A DNA stretch of 64,000 nt from Xestospongia bergquistia (lineage: Eukaryota; Porifera; Demospongiae; Haplosclerida; Petrosiidae): contig OZ014413.1 of assembly GCA_963965975.1 (NCBI GenBank), positions 11,080,601 through 11,144,600 of the forward strand, read 5' to 3'. Under the pieces are notes generated by a model, which saw only the letters and a list, made by a program, of their open reading frames with translations, was not told where the DNA came from and made no database searches. The translations under genes and the position numbers were made by a program. Positions 27,129 through 40,600 of this stretch are shown here, one piece after another (within the stretch, counting starts at the first letter, position 1; each line of letters starts with the position of its first letter).

Positions 27129-27527
27129 ATATGTAATAATTACCAACTAGTTATTAATAGTTATTTATCATAGTTTATTGTTGTTAAACTTAATTAAGAA
27201 AACCTTTTTTGTAATTTTCATAGCATTTATTTAGTTGAAAGAATGTTATAGAAAAAAAAAGACTAAAGATGAATATTAGTAGTTATTACTAGTTATTAGT
27301 AATTTTTATAAACTAAAAACTGAGTTAGCTAGGAAGATAGTTTCGTATTTTTAAAATGTTTTGGTTCTAAATATTTATAGTGATTTTGATAAATTTGAAG
27401 TTTAAAGACAAAAATGGTACACATGTTAATAATTGGTACTTTGTGTGTCAAGTAGGAAATCAAGATATCTAATGTAATTAATAAATGTATGAAGAAGGAA
27501 AACTTACTCAAAACTTATTTCTACAAC
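27129..27527. other. Spacer A4-A5
   Basis: 399 bases, AT-rich, no coding signal. The last ~140 bases match the A3-A4 spacer almost base for base, including the upstream in-frame ATG. It probably holds the A5 promoter. Confidence 0.5.
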
Positions 27528-30500
27528 ATGGCATTGGAAGTTGTACTGGAAGAAATAGATCAAGAACCATCCACTGATGAAGTGAAAGAGAAAGCAGTTG
27601 CTGTACCAGTTGGTATTTTAAAGACAATGTCTTCCTATGAGACAGTTTTAAATGAGGTAGATGACCAAGAAGTGATAGAGGAGACTTCTCAAAATAAAAG
27701 GAAAAAAAGGTCAGCATATAAACATTTTATTAGATCAAGTTACTGTTTACCAGTGTGATAGTTGTATACTTTATTTATTAATATTACAGGAACAAAGATA
27801 CAAGATATACTGAAACTAAACAAGTTGTACCAGTTTGGTATCTGGTGAGTTATTTAAAGAAAGACAACTAACTATCACTATATATTATTTTATTTAGTTT
27901 CGTTTTGCACAACCTTTTGATATTTTCATGATAATAGTTGGTAGTTTAATGGCTACAGTAGCTGGTATCATTGTCCCCTCTAGTCTGCTGTTGCTAGGTG
28001 GTGTCATTGACAATTTTATCTCATATGATATTGGACAGCAACTATTAACATCCAATATTACATCAACTGTACTTGATAATCAAACTTATTTTTGTAATGT
28101 CAGTACAGATGACTCTTCTTCAAACATACAGAGATATTTGCTCTCCCAAGACAGTAAAAAAGAACTACAACAATCAATAGCTCTGTATTCATATTATTAT
28201 ATTGGACTTGGAACTGGTCTATTTCTAAGTACTTTTATTGCTAACATGTTTTGGAATTTCAGTGCTTACCGTCAAACTCGTCAAATGAGGCTTGCTTTCT
28301 TTCATTCTATAATATATCAAAATATTGGTTGGTTTGATGTTAATTCATCAGCAGAATTAAATGCACGTCTAGCTGAGTAAGTTATTAATTCATTTATAAA
28401 TTACTGAATAATTTTGTTATTACATTAGAAGTAATAAGTAATTAAAAATTAGTTAATTTTTAAAAAAATATTCTTACAGATTATTACACTGTATTAATTA
28501 TTATAATGTTTAAAGTCTATACCAATATTAAGTTGATTGTATCAAATTTTCAAATGTTAACATGATCAATATAGCTGGATTATTTAGAACATTATTAAAT
28601 GTATTAATATTTTCTTCTTTAGTGATATAGAAAAGATCCAAGCTGGTATAGGAGACAAATTAGCTATATTTATAGAACATTTCTCCTCTTTTCTAACTGG
28701 CTTTGTCATTGCTTTTATTACAAATTGGAAACTAGCACTTGTTGTTGGAATCTTGTTACCAATATTGACATTTTTGGCAGCTGCAACTGCTAAGGTATAA
28801 TTGATAACAGCTACATATACAAATTATTACCATATTTATAAATGAAGTATTGTATATTTTATAGGATGTAGTATATATCAAGAGATATTATTTTGATATT
28901 ACTCATATTTAGATTATAGCTACATTTACAGTGAGAGAACAGAATTCATATGCATCAGCTGGTGCTGTAGCAGAAGAAGTTCTGTCTTCCATTAAAACTG
29001 TTGTAGCTTTTGGAGGAGAACATAAAGAGATAGACAGGTAAATGTATGAATAATGTCTTGTAATAAATTTAACCCTTACTTCATTTAAAAATATTTACAG
29101 TCAAAATTAAAGGATCTTACATTGTTAAATTACCGTCTCTTTGTAGTTTGTATTTTGTATTACAATTATTATTATTATTATTATTATTATCTTTCATGGA
29201 TATATGTACACATATATTTTTAATATATTATTATAGTTGCTCATTTATTTGTTAACTTATTTGTTTTCTTTTGTCTGTTTGTATTCTTTCTATCTTCATT
29301 AGGTACATTACAAAACTCAAAAAAGCTAAGAGTGAAGGTCTTAAAAAAGCATTTTTCATGTCATGTATCACTGGAATATTTAATTTTATCTTTATTTCTG
29401 TTTTTGCTCTTGGATTTTGGTAAATATGTCAATATTATATATATAATTTATATTTCTCCTCCTCTTTACTATAGGTATGGAGCAGTGCTCATAGGAAACT
29501 GTGAACTGGGGCCTGGTGACGTAGTGATTGTAAGTAATATTCAAAATGTTGCCATAATTAGGAAATAATATTTGCAGGTATTGTTTTCCATTGTTACTGG
29601 TAGCAATGCTTTAGGAAATGCTCTACCTGAGTTACAGACATTTGCCTTAGCTCTTGGATCAGCTACAACTGTTTTTGCTGTTATTGATAAAGTAATTATA
29701 TTGTGATTTATTATTATTGTTAATTATTTTATTGTTTATAGCAATCAGAAATTGATGCTTCTTCAAATGATGGAGAGAAACTGGAAGTACTTGAAGGAAA
29801 TATTGAATTTAAAGATGTCATTTTTAATTATCCTGCTCGACCAGATGTACAAGTATTAAATGGATTAGATCTGTCAATTAAAACAGGACAGACAGTAGCT
29901 CTAGTTGGTCCTAGTGGGTGTGGTAAAAGTACTGTTGTACAGTTGTTACAGAGATTCTATAATCCATTAGCAGGACTGGTAAGTTTAATATTATAATTCT
30001 AATCTTTAAAATATTTTATAGATTACTGTGGATGGACACAATATTAATACTCTTAATCTAAAGTGGCTTCGTTCTAATATTGGAGTTGTATCTCAAGAAC
30101 CTGTCCTATTTGATACCACTATTGCTGAAAATATACATTATGGAAGAAAAGATGCCAATATGGCAGACATTGAAGCTGCTGCCATAGCTGCTAATGCTCA
30201 TAACTTTATTTCTGAATTACCTGAGGGTTATAATACTCTAGTTGGTGAGAAAGGAACACAGCTAAGTGGAGGTCAAAAACAACGTATTGCTATAGCTCGA
30301 GCTTTAGTACGAGACCCCAAGATCTTGTTACTTGATGAAGCTACTTCAGCTCTTGACACAGAGAGTGAGAAAATAGTTCAAGAAGCTTTAGATAAAGCTA
30401 GAAAGGGAAGGACCACAATTGTAATTACTCATCGACTATCTACTATTCAAACAGCTGACGTAATAGTTAGTATAGAAAATGGTCATGTTGTTGAGATGGG

Positions 30501-33265
30501 TACTCATAAAGACCTTATGAAGAACCAAGGACTTTATTATGATCTTGTAATGGCACAAACTATTGAAGAAGAAGAAGAGAAAAGAACAGGTTAGGAAATA
30601 TTTTAAGTATTTAACTTAATTTGATTTTTGTTATTTAAAGATTCTTTGTCTGAATTTAAAGTGGCTGTTCGACGTGGAAGTAGGCGCTCGTTAAGACGTC
30701 AACAAACTCGTCAAAGTATAATTTCACAACGAAGGGACTCTCTGTATCAACGTAGATCATCAAGTCAATCAATTAAATTGGATAGAAAAATATCTATGCA
30801 ATCAATTAATAGTGATGTCTTTTCTGTTTTTACTCGACAATTCTCTAATTTCAGTCTGAGTGACATTCCAGTAATTGAAGATTCTCCTTTACCAAGTCCA
30901 AATTTAGACAAGACTGTCCAGTTTGATTATGAGAATTTGAGTAAAGAAATCAAGATGAAGGATATAGAGACAGATGAAGACCCTTTGGTACAAGTCAAGT
31001 TTAAGGAGTTATTAAAATTAAACAAACCAGATTGGTATCTTGTTATACCAGGTATTATCTTTACTGGTATCCAGGGAGTAGTGTATGTTGTTCTAGCTGT
31101 TTTGTTTAGTGAATTAATAAATGTGAGTTTACTCTTTACTGTATCAACTGTATTTACTGTACTTTACTGTATTACTGTATACGTAGTACAAACATTGATG
31201 TTGTCTAGGTTTATGGCTCCACTGACAAAGATGACCTTTTAAGTAATGCTTCAAGATATGCACTTATTCTATTAGCATTAGCTATTTTTGATTGTATAGT
31301 CCAATTTACAGCTGTGAGTGACCTCCCTTTTTTCTTTAGCTTCATATTTATTCAACTACAGGTCATCACTCTTGGATTTGCTGGAGACCGACTTACTGAA
31401 CGATTACGTACACAGATGTTTCAAGCTATGTTGAGACAAGATATGTCCTGGTTTGATAGACGTTCCAATTCTACTGGTGCTCTAACAACTCGTTTAGCTA
31501 ATGATGCCTCTGAAATACAAGGAGTAAGTGATCTTACAAGTATTATTTTATTTTTTATTACTGTGTAGGTAACTGGTATCAAGTTGGGTTATATTCTTCA
31601 GTTAGTATTTGGATTAATTGTTTCTATTATTGTTGCCTTTGAAGCTTCCTGGCTCTTGTCTATAGTTTTTTTAATGTCTTTTCCATTAATATTTTTGGGT
31701 ACATTCATTCAGTTTCGTTCCATTCGTGGTCGTTCTATCAAAAATAAAGAACTCCTAGTTGAGAGTGGGAAGACAGCTACTGAAGCTATTGATAATATAC
31801 GGACAGTTGCTTCTCTGGGAGCTGAGGACAAGTTTTATAATCATTATAGTGAACTATTGAAGACTCCATTTATGTAAGTTCTTGACATGTAATATTGAAA
31901 AACTGTGGTATGGGTTTCAGTCTTATTTAATGCTCTTCTATTAACAGATCTAATATGAAGGGTGTGTTTTTTCATGCTCTTATTTATGCCATATCTCAAG
32001 GATCAGGTTACTATATCTATGCTGCTGGGTTCAGTCTTGGTGCTTATCTAGTCATATCAGATCCTTCAACCATATATCATGCTAGTTATCAAGAAGTCTT
32101 GAGGTAGGACTAACAAACATTGAGTGTATAGGTAATGTACACTAGTGTTCACTAATGTCAAGTCTGTGATATTGATCACTAATAGAATGATAGCATTATA
32201 TAACAATATTGTGTATAATATCTAATTATTTTATTTAATAGAACCTATTATGCTATTATATTTACTTCCTTCTTCATTGGACGTGCTACCTCATTTGCTC
32301 CTGATGCACAAAAGGCCAAATTATCTGCTAGTCGTATCTTCACGTTAGTTAATCGTTGTCCTGATATTGATAATTATAGTCAAGATGGAGAGAAACTTGT
32401 TAGTATATTAAATTATAATATGTGATTGTCAACTTCACTCTTGTACACTTACAGGATAAGACAAATGGATTTGTGGAAGTAAAAAATGTCCATTTCAATT
32501 ATCCTGCTCGACCTGATGTACCAGTTTTACAAGGTCTTAATGTCAATGTTAAACCTGGTGAGACATTGGCTCTTGTTGGACCTAGTGGGTGTGGCAAGAG
32601 TACTGTAGTTTCTCTTATTGAAAGATTTTATGATCCAATGGGTGGTAACCTCTCTTTAGAAAGTCATGATCTTCGAGATCTCAATATTCGTTGGTTAAGA
32701 AGTCAGATTGGTATTGTATCACAAGAACCTGTATTATTTGATACTTCTATTGCTGATAATATACGTTATGGTGCTAATTTTAGAGAAGTATCTGATGAAG
32801 AAGTTATTGAAGCAGCCAAAGCTGCTAATATTCACAATTTTATTGAAACTTTGCCTCAGGTAAAGAATACTTTGTGTGTTAAGCTCACTAGTTTAATTCT
32901 TTGATTGTTAGGGTTATGCTACCAATGTTGGATCTAAAGGAACACAGCTAAGTGGAGGTCAAAAACAACGGGTTGCTATAGCTCGAGCTTTAGTACAAGA
33001 CCCTAAGATCTTGTTACTTGATGAAGCTACTTCAGCTCTAGACACAGAGAGTGAGAAAATAGTTCAAGAAGCTTTAGATAAAGCTAGAGAGGGAAGGACA
33101 AGTATTGTCATTGCTCATCGACTGTCTACAATTTATAATTCCAACTGTATTGCTGTTATTCATAATGGTTGTGTTATAGAACAAGGAACACATTTAGAAT
33201 TAATGAGATTAAAAGGTGCCTATTATCATCTTAATATAGTCCAGAAAAAAGAAGAGCAAAAATAG
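27528..33265 (+). CDS. ABCB full transporter, copy A5
   Basis: Eighteen exons give 1409 residues: 27528..27709, 27790..27844, 27898..28376, 28623..28794, 28913..29037, 29303..29419, 29475..29529, 29578..29691, 29742..29978, 30022..30589, 30641..31122, 31209..31313, 31362..31523, 31569..31873, 31948..32103, 32242..32398, 32455..32859, 32912..33265. Walker A, LSGGQ and Walker B are intact in both NBDs. The NBD1 H-loop reads ITHRLS where the other copies have IAHRLS; the histidine itself is kept. The last exon is two codons longer than in other copies (ends KKEEQK). An alternative in-frame ATG is at 27489. The stop codon is only 81 bases from the stop of the convergent Maf gene, so the 3' UTRs probably overlap. 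Confidence 0.9.
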
Positions 33266-33346
33266 TAACTACTAGTTATTACTAGTTATTTACTATTGTT
33301 TATTGCTATTAAATTTAAGAAAACATTTTTTCTGATTATTATGATT

Positions 33347-34464
33347 TTATTGAGTTGAAAGAATGTTTAGTAGTTCTAAACATAGACTGTGTAATGGTAA
33401 TCCAACTACATTATAATAATCACCAACTATAGATTTAATCAAAGTCCCTCCAAGACCCTGGATCCCATACCTAACAACATGGAGTTATAGGAATGAACAT
33501 AGTAATAATTATGAATTGTATGTATAATATACTACTATTAAATTGATGGATACGCTCCAGCTTTGTCTCTAGAAATGATTATATTGTAAAGTCACACGCC
33601 CACATTTTAATTTACTCACAATGGCTCTCTAGACAGTATGTATGCTTCAATAATGTCTTCAGATAATTCAGCAAATGTCACTTCAGTGCAAACTTCAAAG
33701 TTGCGTTCACTAAGAGTTTCAGCATTACGAAAAACCAATGCCATTCCTGTATACACATTGTGTGTTGTTCCTTGTAATCTATTTTTAAGAGTTTATTGAC
33801 AATCCCTTTAATTAACATATTAATAACCTGTGTAACATTTCTCGTGCTTTTTCTGGTGTTTTGGGTTTTTCAAAAATATCACCATCTTTTACCTGAATAT
33901 TGATAGCAAGACATTTTGCTTATTATATGATATTTGACTTGTTGTTGACTTGTTCTACTCCATTAATCTCATTCTAACATCATATCAAACCTCTCTATTG
34001 GGAACACAAAGGGCACCACCTCCTAGATGTGTCCCAATACGACAATTAACAAGGTCCCAAAGTGTCCACTATTGAGAGGTTTTACATTCAATATGACATA
34101 CCACTATAGTATCAGCTCCTATAACCACATACCAGCTCATATCGTCCTGTAAAATACACGTCAACGTTTCCATGACGATATACAATTATACAGACCTTGA
34201 TTCTATTAGCAACCTCCCAAGCTTTCCCTCTAGCATTCTCAACAGCATATTGCCAAGGTTCTGTAAATTTAGATTTGTCGAGTGTCTCTTCAAACCGTGA
34301 TGGGATAACCTCAAATGGAAATCCCTACAAGAGAGAGAGAGTGAAAAGACAATTCTTCACTTTCTTTATCTCACTATGTGATGTAATATCTCTTTCCTTC
34401 TAGGTGACTCGCTAGCTAAAATCACTTTTCTTCCTGCTAGCTTTTGAACAATAGGTCCTAACAT
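33347..34464 (-). CDS. Maf-like nucleoside-triphosphate pyrophosphatase
   Basis: Seven small exons on the minus strand (34375..34464, 34196..34324, 34102..34146, 33828..33892, 33620..33778, 33554..33568, 33347..33470) give 208 residues, the usual Maf length. Family motifs appear in order: [14 protein letters not shown] near the start, [37 protein letters not shown], the catalytic-loop [62 protein letters not shown] and [10 protein letters not shown]. Maf proteins hydrolyse dTTP, UTP or modified nucleotides to monophosphates, a house-cleaning role; animals also carry this domain fused in ASMTL. No methyltransferase part is seen here. Exon 6 is only 15 bases long. The gene starts 198 bases from the RhoGAP gene on the other strand and ends close to ABCB A5. 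Confidence 0.9.
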
Positions 34465-34662
34465 GATGCTCTTCCTTTGTCACTTCCTATGTCCTGCCCA
34501 CTTAAATAATAATATTAGCAGTGATAGTAGATAAGTAATCACAACTCTACCTCATAGAGCTCATTATCCTGCTATACTACTGAATTAATATAATCACGTT
34601 TTGTATCTTGTTTTGTTTGAACTGTTGATAGTTTGTTTGCTGTCTTTGAAGCAGAGCGCATA
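34465..34662. promoter_or_regulatory. Divergent promoter region, Maf / RhoGAP
   Basis: These 198 bases separate the start codons of two diverging genes and must contain or overlap both promoters. No individual element is recognised. Confidence 0.5.
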
Positions 34663-37600
34663 ATGTCTTCCTCCTCGTCGCCCTTTTTGTATATCGAACG
34701 AGGCAGATCCAACACTCAGCCAAACACAAGTGTTCCTGGTACTCACAGACCATTAAGCGCTGAAGGAAAAAGCAGTAAGGATCGAAACCGATCTTATAGT
34801 AACCAGATAGGCCATAAAGGAGGCCTTCACAAATTCACCAAAATGTTTCGCAAGCAGCAACACAGAGCATCGGGAGACATGAGTAGTATTAACAAGATGC
34901 GCATACCTGGCTTTGACGACGATTTTTTTATCGAGCAAAAAAGATTACCGAGGCCAGGCAGTCCAGAGTCTCCTAAAGCTTTCAGAAGAAACAGATCTAA
35001 TTCTGTGGGAAGTCGAGTGGGTTTAAAAGTGCGAAAAGGCAAGGATAGAGAAGACGTTTTCTTTATGTGGAAACCAATTAGAGTAAGTACATACTACAAC
35101 GTGTTTCTTGTTAAAACTAACAAATACTGTAGTTGTTTTAATAGCTTGACCATCTGTCTTTTTGAAAGTGTTAAGAGTGCCATTTATCTCTTTCATATTA
35201 TTAGAGAAAGAAGTGTGAATGGGAGAGTATATCTGGTCGACAATTGACTATCAAAGATGCACATGTTACTGAGCTAAGTAAAGTGGAGATAGAAGCATTA
35301 CAACAAATTGCTGTCTCTCGTTTACAAGAATTAGACATTGCTGTGTCTAAAAGTATGTCAACTAACAAAAGATAGATGCATTTGTGAGAATAGAGAAAGA
35401 GTTAAATGGATACAATATTAGTTGGATAATTGGAGAGATAGTTGTTTGTTTGTTTTCAATAGATTCTATACGTTCTGGTAAACTGAAGATTGCAAAAAGA
35501 AGAACCTCAAATGGTATGTTATTTTTTTAATCTAACATCTCATTTACTTCTCTTACTAGGAAGTAACTCAGTATTTGGTCAGCCACTAACAACTGTACTT
35601 GATCAAGATAAAAGTCGCACTGTCAACTCACCAACACACGTAACTCCTCCTGTTCCTTTCTCCGTTGCTACTTCAGCATTTTCTGCCATCACCACATCAG
35701 TAGTGCCACTGTCTCCGTCCACAACAGCACACTTGCATCCAGTAAGTTAATATTCATTTAGCAAATGATGTTTTAAGATCAGCTGTAATGGTTTTTAAGT
35801 TAATATTGTTTACATTTAGTGATGTATTTTGACTAAGAGGCTATGTCAACAGTGTAGCATATTAAAAGGGAGATGGCCTTACAGACAAGACATATTACAT
35901 CCACAGCCAACTTTATTATATGATTATTATAACCTATTTGATAATAATGCAATCAAGGCTTTCCCTATATTAACTGTAAACAGGACATCAATAGCTTCTC
36001 TGAGCCAAAGGAAAGAGGTCAATTAACCTAATTAGTCACCAGCTCTTATTACTCAGCAAATAAAGTCTTGTTTACCTTGTAAGGAAGGTGACTGTACAGC
36101 CCACCATATTATAACATGGTGTTTGGTGAGCTCCTGTTACTAATATCATCTGTTCATTGTAATATTTAGTAGTTATTGTTCTTGTACAAGTCTTATGAGG
36201 CTGTTGGTAATATGATATCTGGTTCATCTTGTTTTTAAGGTGTGTCCAACCCACCGACTTGTTTTTGATTATTTAATAGACAACCACCTACATGTATAAA
36301 TGCATAACATGTACATGTACTTGTCTAGACTTATTAACTCAATTTAATCTTGTACTATTAGGAACAACCGATAGCTTCTCCCGGAAGTGAGCCAGACACA
36401 CCAGACACTATTAATTCTACACCTACACTAATATTAGAACAACTAGATATTTCAAGTAAACCAGTACCTCAGCGTCCAGTTCGCCGTGACTCTCTCTTTC
36501 CTGCTAATCCTCAAGTACCTTTATTGGTTCGAAAATCTATAGATCATTTGGACAATAATGGTAAGTAATATCATATACCATGTTACACTAGAAGTCTGAT
36601 GGTTAAGATATTGTTAGAGATTTTGTTCATATTTTTCCACATATTCTATTCTTATAGATATCAGTTTTATTTTATTTTCTCTCTACAGGTATTAAAACAG
36701 AAGGTTTATTTAGAATACCAGGAGCAAAAGCACGCATTGATATGGTTAGTAATGAGTGTACAATTAATAAGTTAATGAAGTGTAATTGATCAAACAGTGC
36801 TATGTTTCATAAACACTTTTTGTAATGATAGTTACTTTGTTATTCAAAAGTGTCAATAGTTTATTAGTTATTATTACCTGTTAATCCATAACATAATATC
36901 AATGTGTCGATGTACATGATACATGACGCAATGATCATCAACTATGCAATCAAGTAAACTTGATCGTATCAAGTGACATTAATACTCATTACACTATTGA
37001 AGTTTTCGTAATCCTTTTGTTAGTTTCCTTCTTTTCTGCAAATAATTTGCTCAAGGCTCATTTGTGGTTTATCATAATGACATTCATAGATAACAGCTGT
37101 TGGACTATAATGATATTTACACCGCTGGAATGTAGGCGGCTATAAATTACTTTTGGTTGCTATGGGCGGTTTCTATACCTTGCATATCTTTCCCATGTGT
37201 AATGCTTTGATTTATCAGTCATAAAATGGCTGCTGCAGGAGAGCTCAAATTACTTTATACATCAGACCACACCTCTTTACTATCTATTTGCTGGCACTAT
37301 TACTTATGGTGATTCTGTTTTTAACTCCAAGCCCAACTTAAAATCCTAATTTGTAATAGTAACACTCACAAGATGTAACAGGATAGCATTCTTACAGCAT
37401 GGAGGTTAGGCTGACTTTGTAGCCATAGCAATATCAGCATTATAGTAATTATGGTCTTGTTTACTAACCACAGGTAGAGTGTTTGTCATGTTTATTCAAT
37501 TACCCTTGCAAATATAATGCATCCTATTAATTAAATAGTTGTACATTGTGCTTCATTTAAATATCGTTTAGACAGACCTAAACACCTTATTGAGTTTTGT

Positions 37601-40600
37601 TGTAAAAAGAACACTTCCTCAGATACCTTACATTTTATAAATACCGATTCAACACACGCTATTAAGCACAAACCTTTTATGGCGTATAACAAGTTGTTGA
37701 CATCTCTTGAGATGTTGTTTATTGTTTATGCTGTTAATGTTACAAGTGTTGATTGTGTTTAGTTTTCTTGTATTACAATTACATGATTACAAGCACCTGA
37801 CTCATGTTATGTAATATCTATTTACATGTTATCTTGTATATCCTGTGATGTAACTTGTTATTATCATTTTGTTAATCAATTGTTGTGGTCACTCTGGGAT
37901 GAGATGTTACAGCTGCTGGACTTAAAAAAAATATGGAGTGAATGGAGTAAGATAAAATATAACAAAATGGATGGAATTCAGTAAGACAAAGGATTTATTG
38001 GTGGATTTGAGTCCCAATGGAATAGAAACAGCTGTTATTTGTCATAAATTCAATATATTCATAACCTTGTCGATATTCATATTATTTCGTAACAATATTC
38101 ACACTCAGGAGAGTGGGGGTCTGTCAAGACTTTCATACCAACTATGTTTTTATAAATAGATGTTTGTATTGCTTAAATTAAAAGGTTGTTGTAGTTATAA
38201 TAACTACTCTACTACCACACAGTTGCTAGTTTTCCTCCTCTACACTTTAATTAGTTAGCTACCATGTACATATATATGTATTAATTGTACATGTGTGTGC
38301 ATTAGTAGTACATGCATACCAATTTGTAAAACTGTTATTCTATGTGTGTGTGTGTATAAACTAAATGATATAGTCCATTGAATATTAATTATGTTTGTTG
38401 TCGTATCCTGCTATTCATAAATATGGCTTCAATATTACCAATAAAATCACCGTATTAAACATAGTTTACCCTATGATGTCATAATGATTGTGGCATTTAC
38501 TCTAACTTGGTACAACATTTCCTAATTATATATGGTAGTACTTGTATGAGTTGTCGTGCCGACCAACATGTCTTTACATGTATAAACAACATAATGTAAC
38601 TATGTTGAGTTAGGATAGCAGATTATCAACATGACTCATCTTACTGGGACTGTTAAACATTTACAATGTTAGTTATTATGTTAAAATTCATACAACCTTA
38701 ATATTGTTGACTTAACTATTATAGTCTTAAAGATATAAGTATCATATCAATGTACTGCTTTATTTGAAAGTTTATAGAATTGTAGAGTCACTATTAAATG
38801 TTACAAGTTAGAGAAACAAGTTGCTTTGAAACATTATCAGTCGTATCCGATATCATAGTGGTTGCGGTAGATACTAATTAAATTACTAGTACATTTGTAA
38901 TTACATGTGTGGGCGGTTCAATGGTAATCACTTGTGTGGGCGGATTACTGTACAGCTTAATTTTATTTATCACTTTCAAATTATCACATATAACAGCAAT
39001 ATTATGATATTATGAACAGACAATTACATATGTGTGTGTTTAAGTTAACACATGATCCAAACAAGTTAACACTTTTTATGTGCCAGGTAGTGGAGACATG
39101 ATTATTACATGATTATTACAATATTATTGACCAGCTGTTCATGATTAGTGTATTAGATTGAAGAACAGGTCAATTGTTGAGTTTAAAATTAATAAATGTG
39201 AAAGCAACTGAGAAATATTAGCTGAACTACAATCTACAAATAACTTTGTTGTCACAAAGATTAGTTGATATATTGTTAAGTGGAAAAACACAGCTGTATA
39301 TATTATAATTATAACAGTATCATTATTTTATTTAACTAATATATTTTATATTACTTTACTGACCTTTTTTCTTCTTCAGATGAAACAAAAGTTTGACAAG
39401 GGAGAGGACTTTGAATTCTCAGATGAAACCAGTCCTCATGATGTAGCTTGTGTCCTCAAAGAATTCTTTCGTTCTCTTCCTGAACCTCTTATGACTCGAG
39501 AACTTTATTATCCTCTTTTGAAGACTAGAAGTAAGTCACAAAGAGAGAAAGAGAGAGAGAGACTGTTGCCCTGAAAAGTACTTCCTTCAATCTTATCAAT
39601 CAATAACACAAGATTATGAATATTAATAAGATATTGTGTACTATCAAACAATGAAAGATGGCCTCTGTATAATCAACTGGACAATATGATACTCAGCCCT
39701 CTTTATAAGTCACATGCTAATACCTTAATAATCTATACCAAGTTAGTTACCATGACTCCCAAAGTGTCCGCTAGATGGAGAGGTTTCCGTTATCCTTATA
39801 AAATTAACAACAGGTGTAAGAGTAGTAATGTATTCTTTAGTGTTAGTTCTAGTATCAATAGTATACCTGATATGTTAGTCCTGATTGAATGAGCAGCTAT
39901 TATCTGATCAATAGTAATACAATGTCTATATTAACATATGACATCAAAAGTATATATATATATATATATGTGTCAACAAATGATGATATCATGTGACATA
40001 TCTCCTTTGTAGTCACTTAGTATACTAAATGTAATCTATTACATCATTTGACCACACTGCCTTATTGACTTAAAAATTCTCTTTTTATTGTACATTGCTA
40101 TCTATAAAGTAGTCAGTTCTATTTTATTTCTTCCCCCAACTGTTTTTAATTGAATTGCTTCATTCATTAGACATCATTCCGACTACCTCCCACACATTAT
40201 TTATTTAATTTAGATATATTATATTTTATTAACTTGTTTTGTCAATATATATTCATCCCACTTGTATGTCTATCTGCCCACATATCTCTCCATTCTTCTA
40301 TTAATTTTTCCATTTGCCCACATATAACTTACTCTTTCAAAAGACAGCATGTTTATATTGCACGTTAACTTAACACTATTATTCTTGGAAACTCGTACCA
40401 CATTATAACAACTAACAATTATAGTACACTAATTAAAATAACATGAAATGACATTTTTATAATACCATAATACCACACCCATATTATATTACTGGCACAA
40501 CTCCTCAAATTACCTCAAATGTCAAGGATATTTACCTCTAATGTCAAAGACATTTACCTCAAATGTCAAAGACATTTACCTCAAATGTCAAGGACATTTA

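Noticed and set aside
33541..33568. Apparent premature stop in the Maf gene after [12 protein letters not shown]
   Set aside because: Splicing at the GTATCC donor after a 15-base exon restores AYGIQG, so the gene is intact.
37560..37760. Open forward frame of about 65 codons in the 2.6 kb intron
   Set aside because: No splice sites joining it to the RhoGAP frame and no recognisable homology; probably chance.
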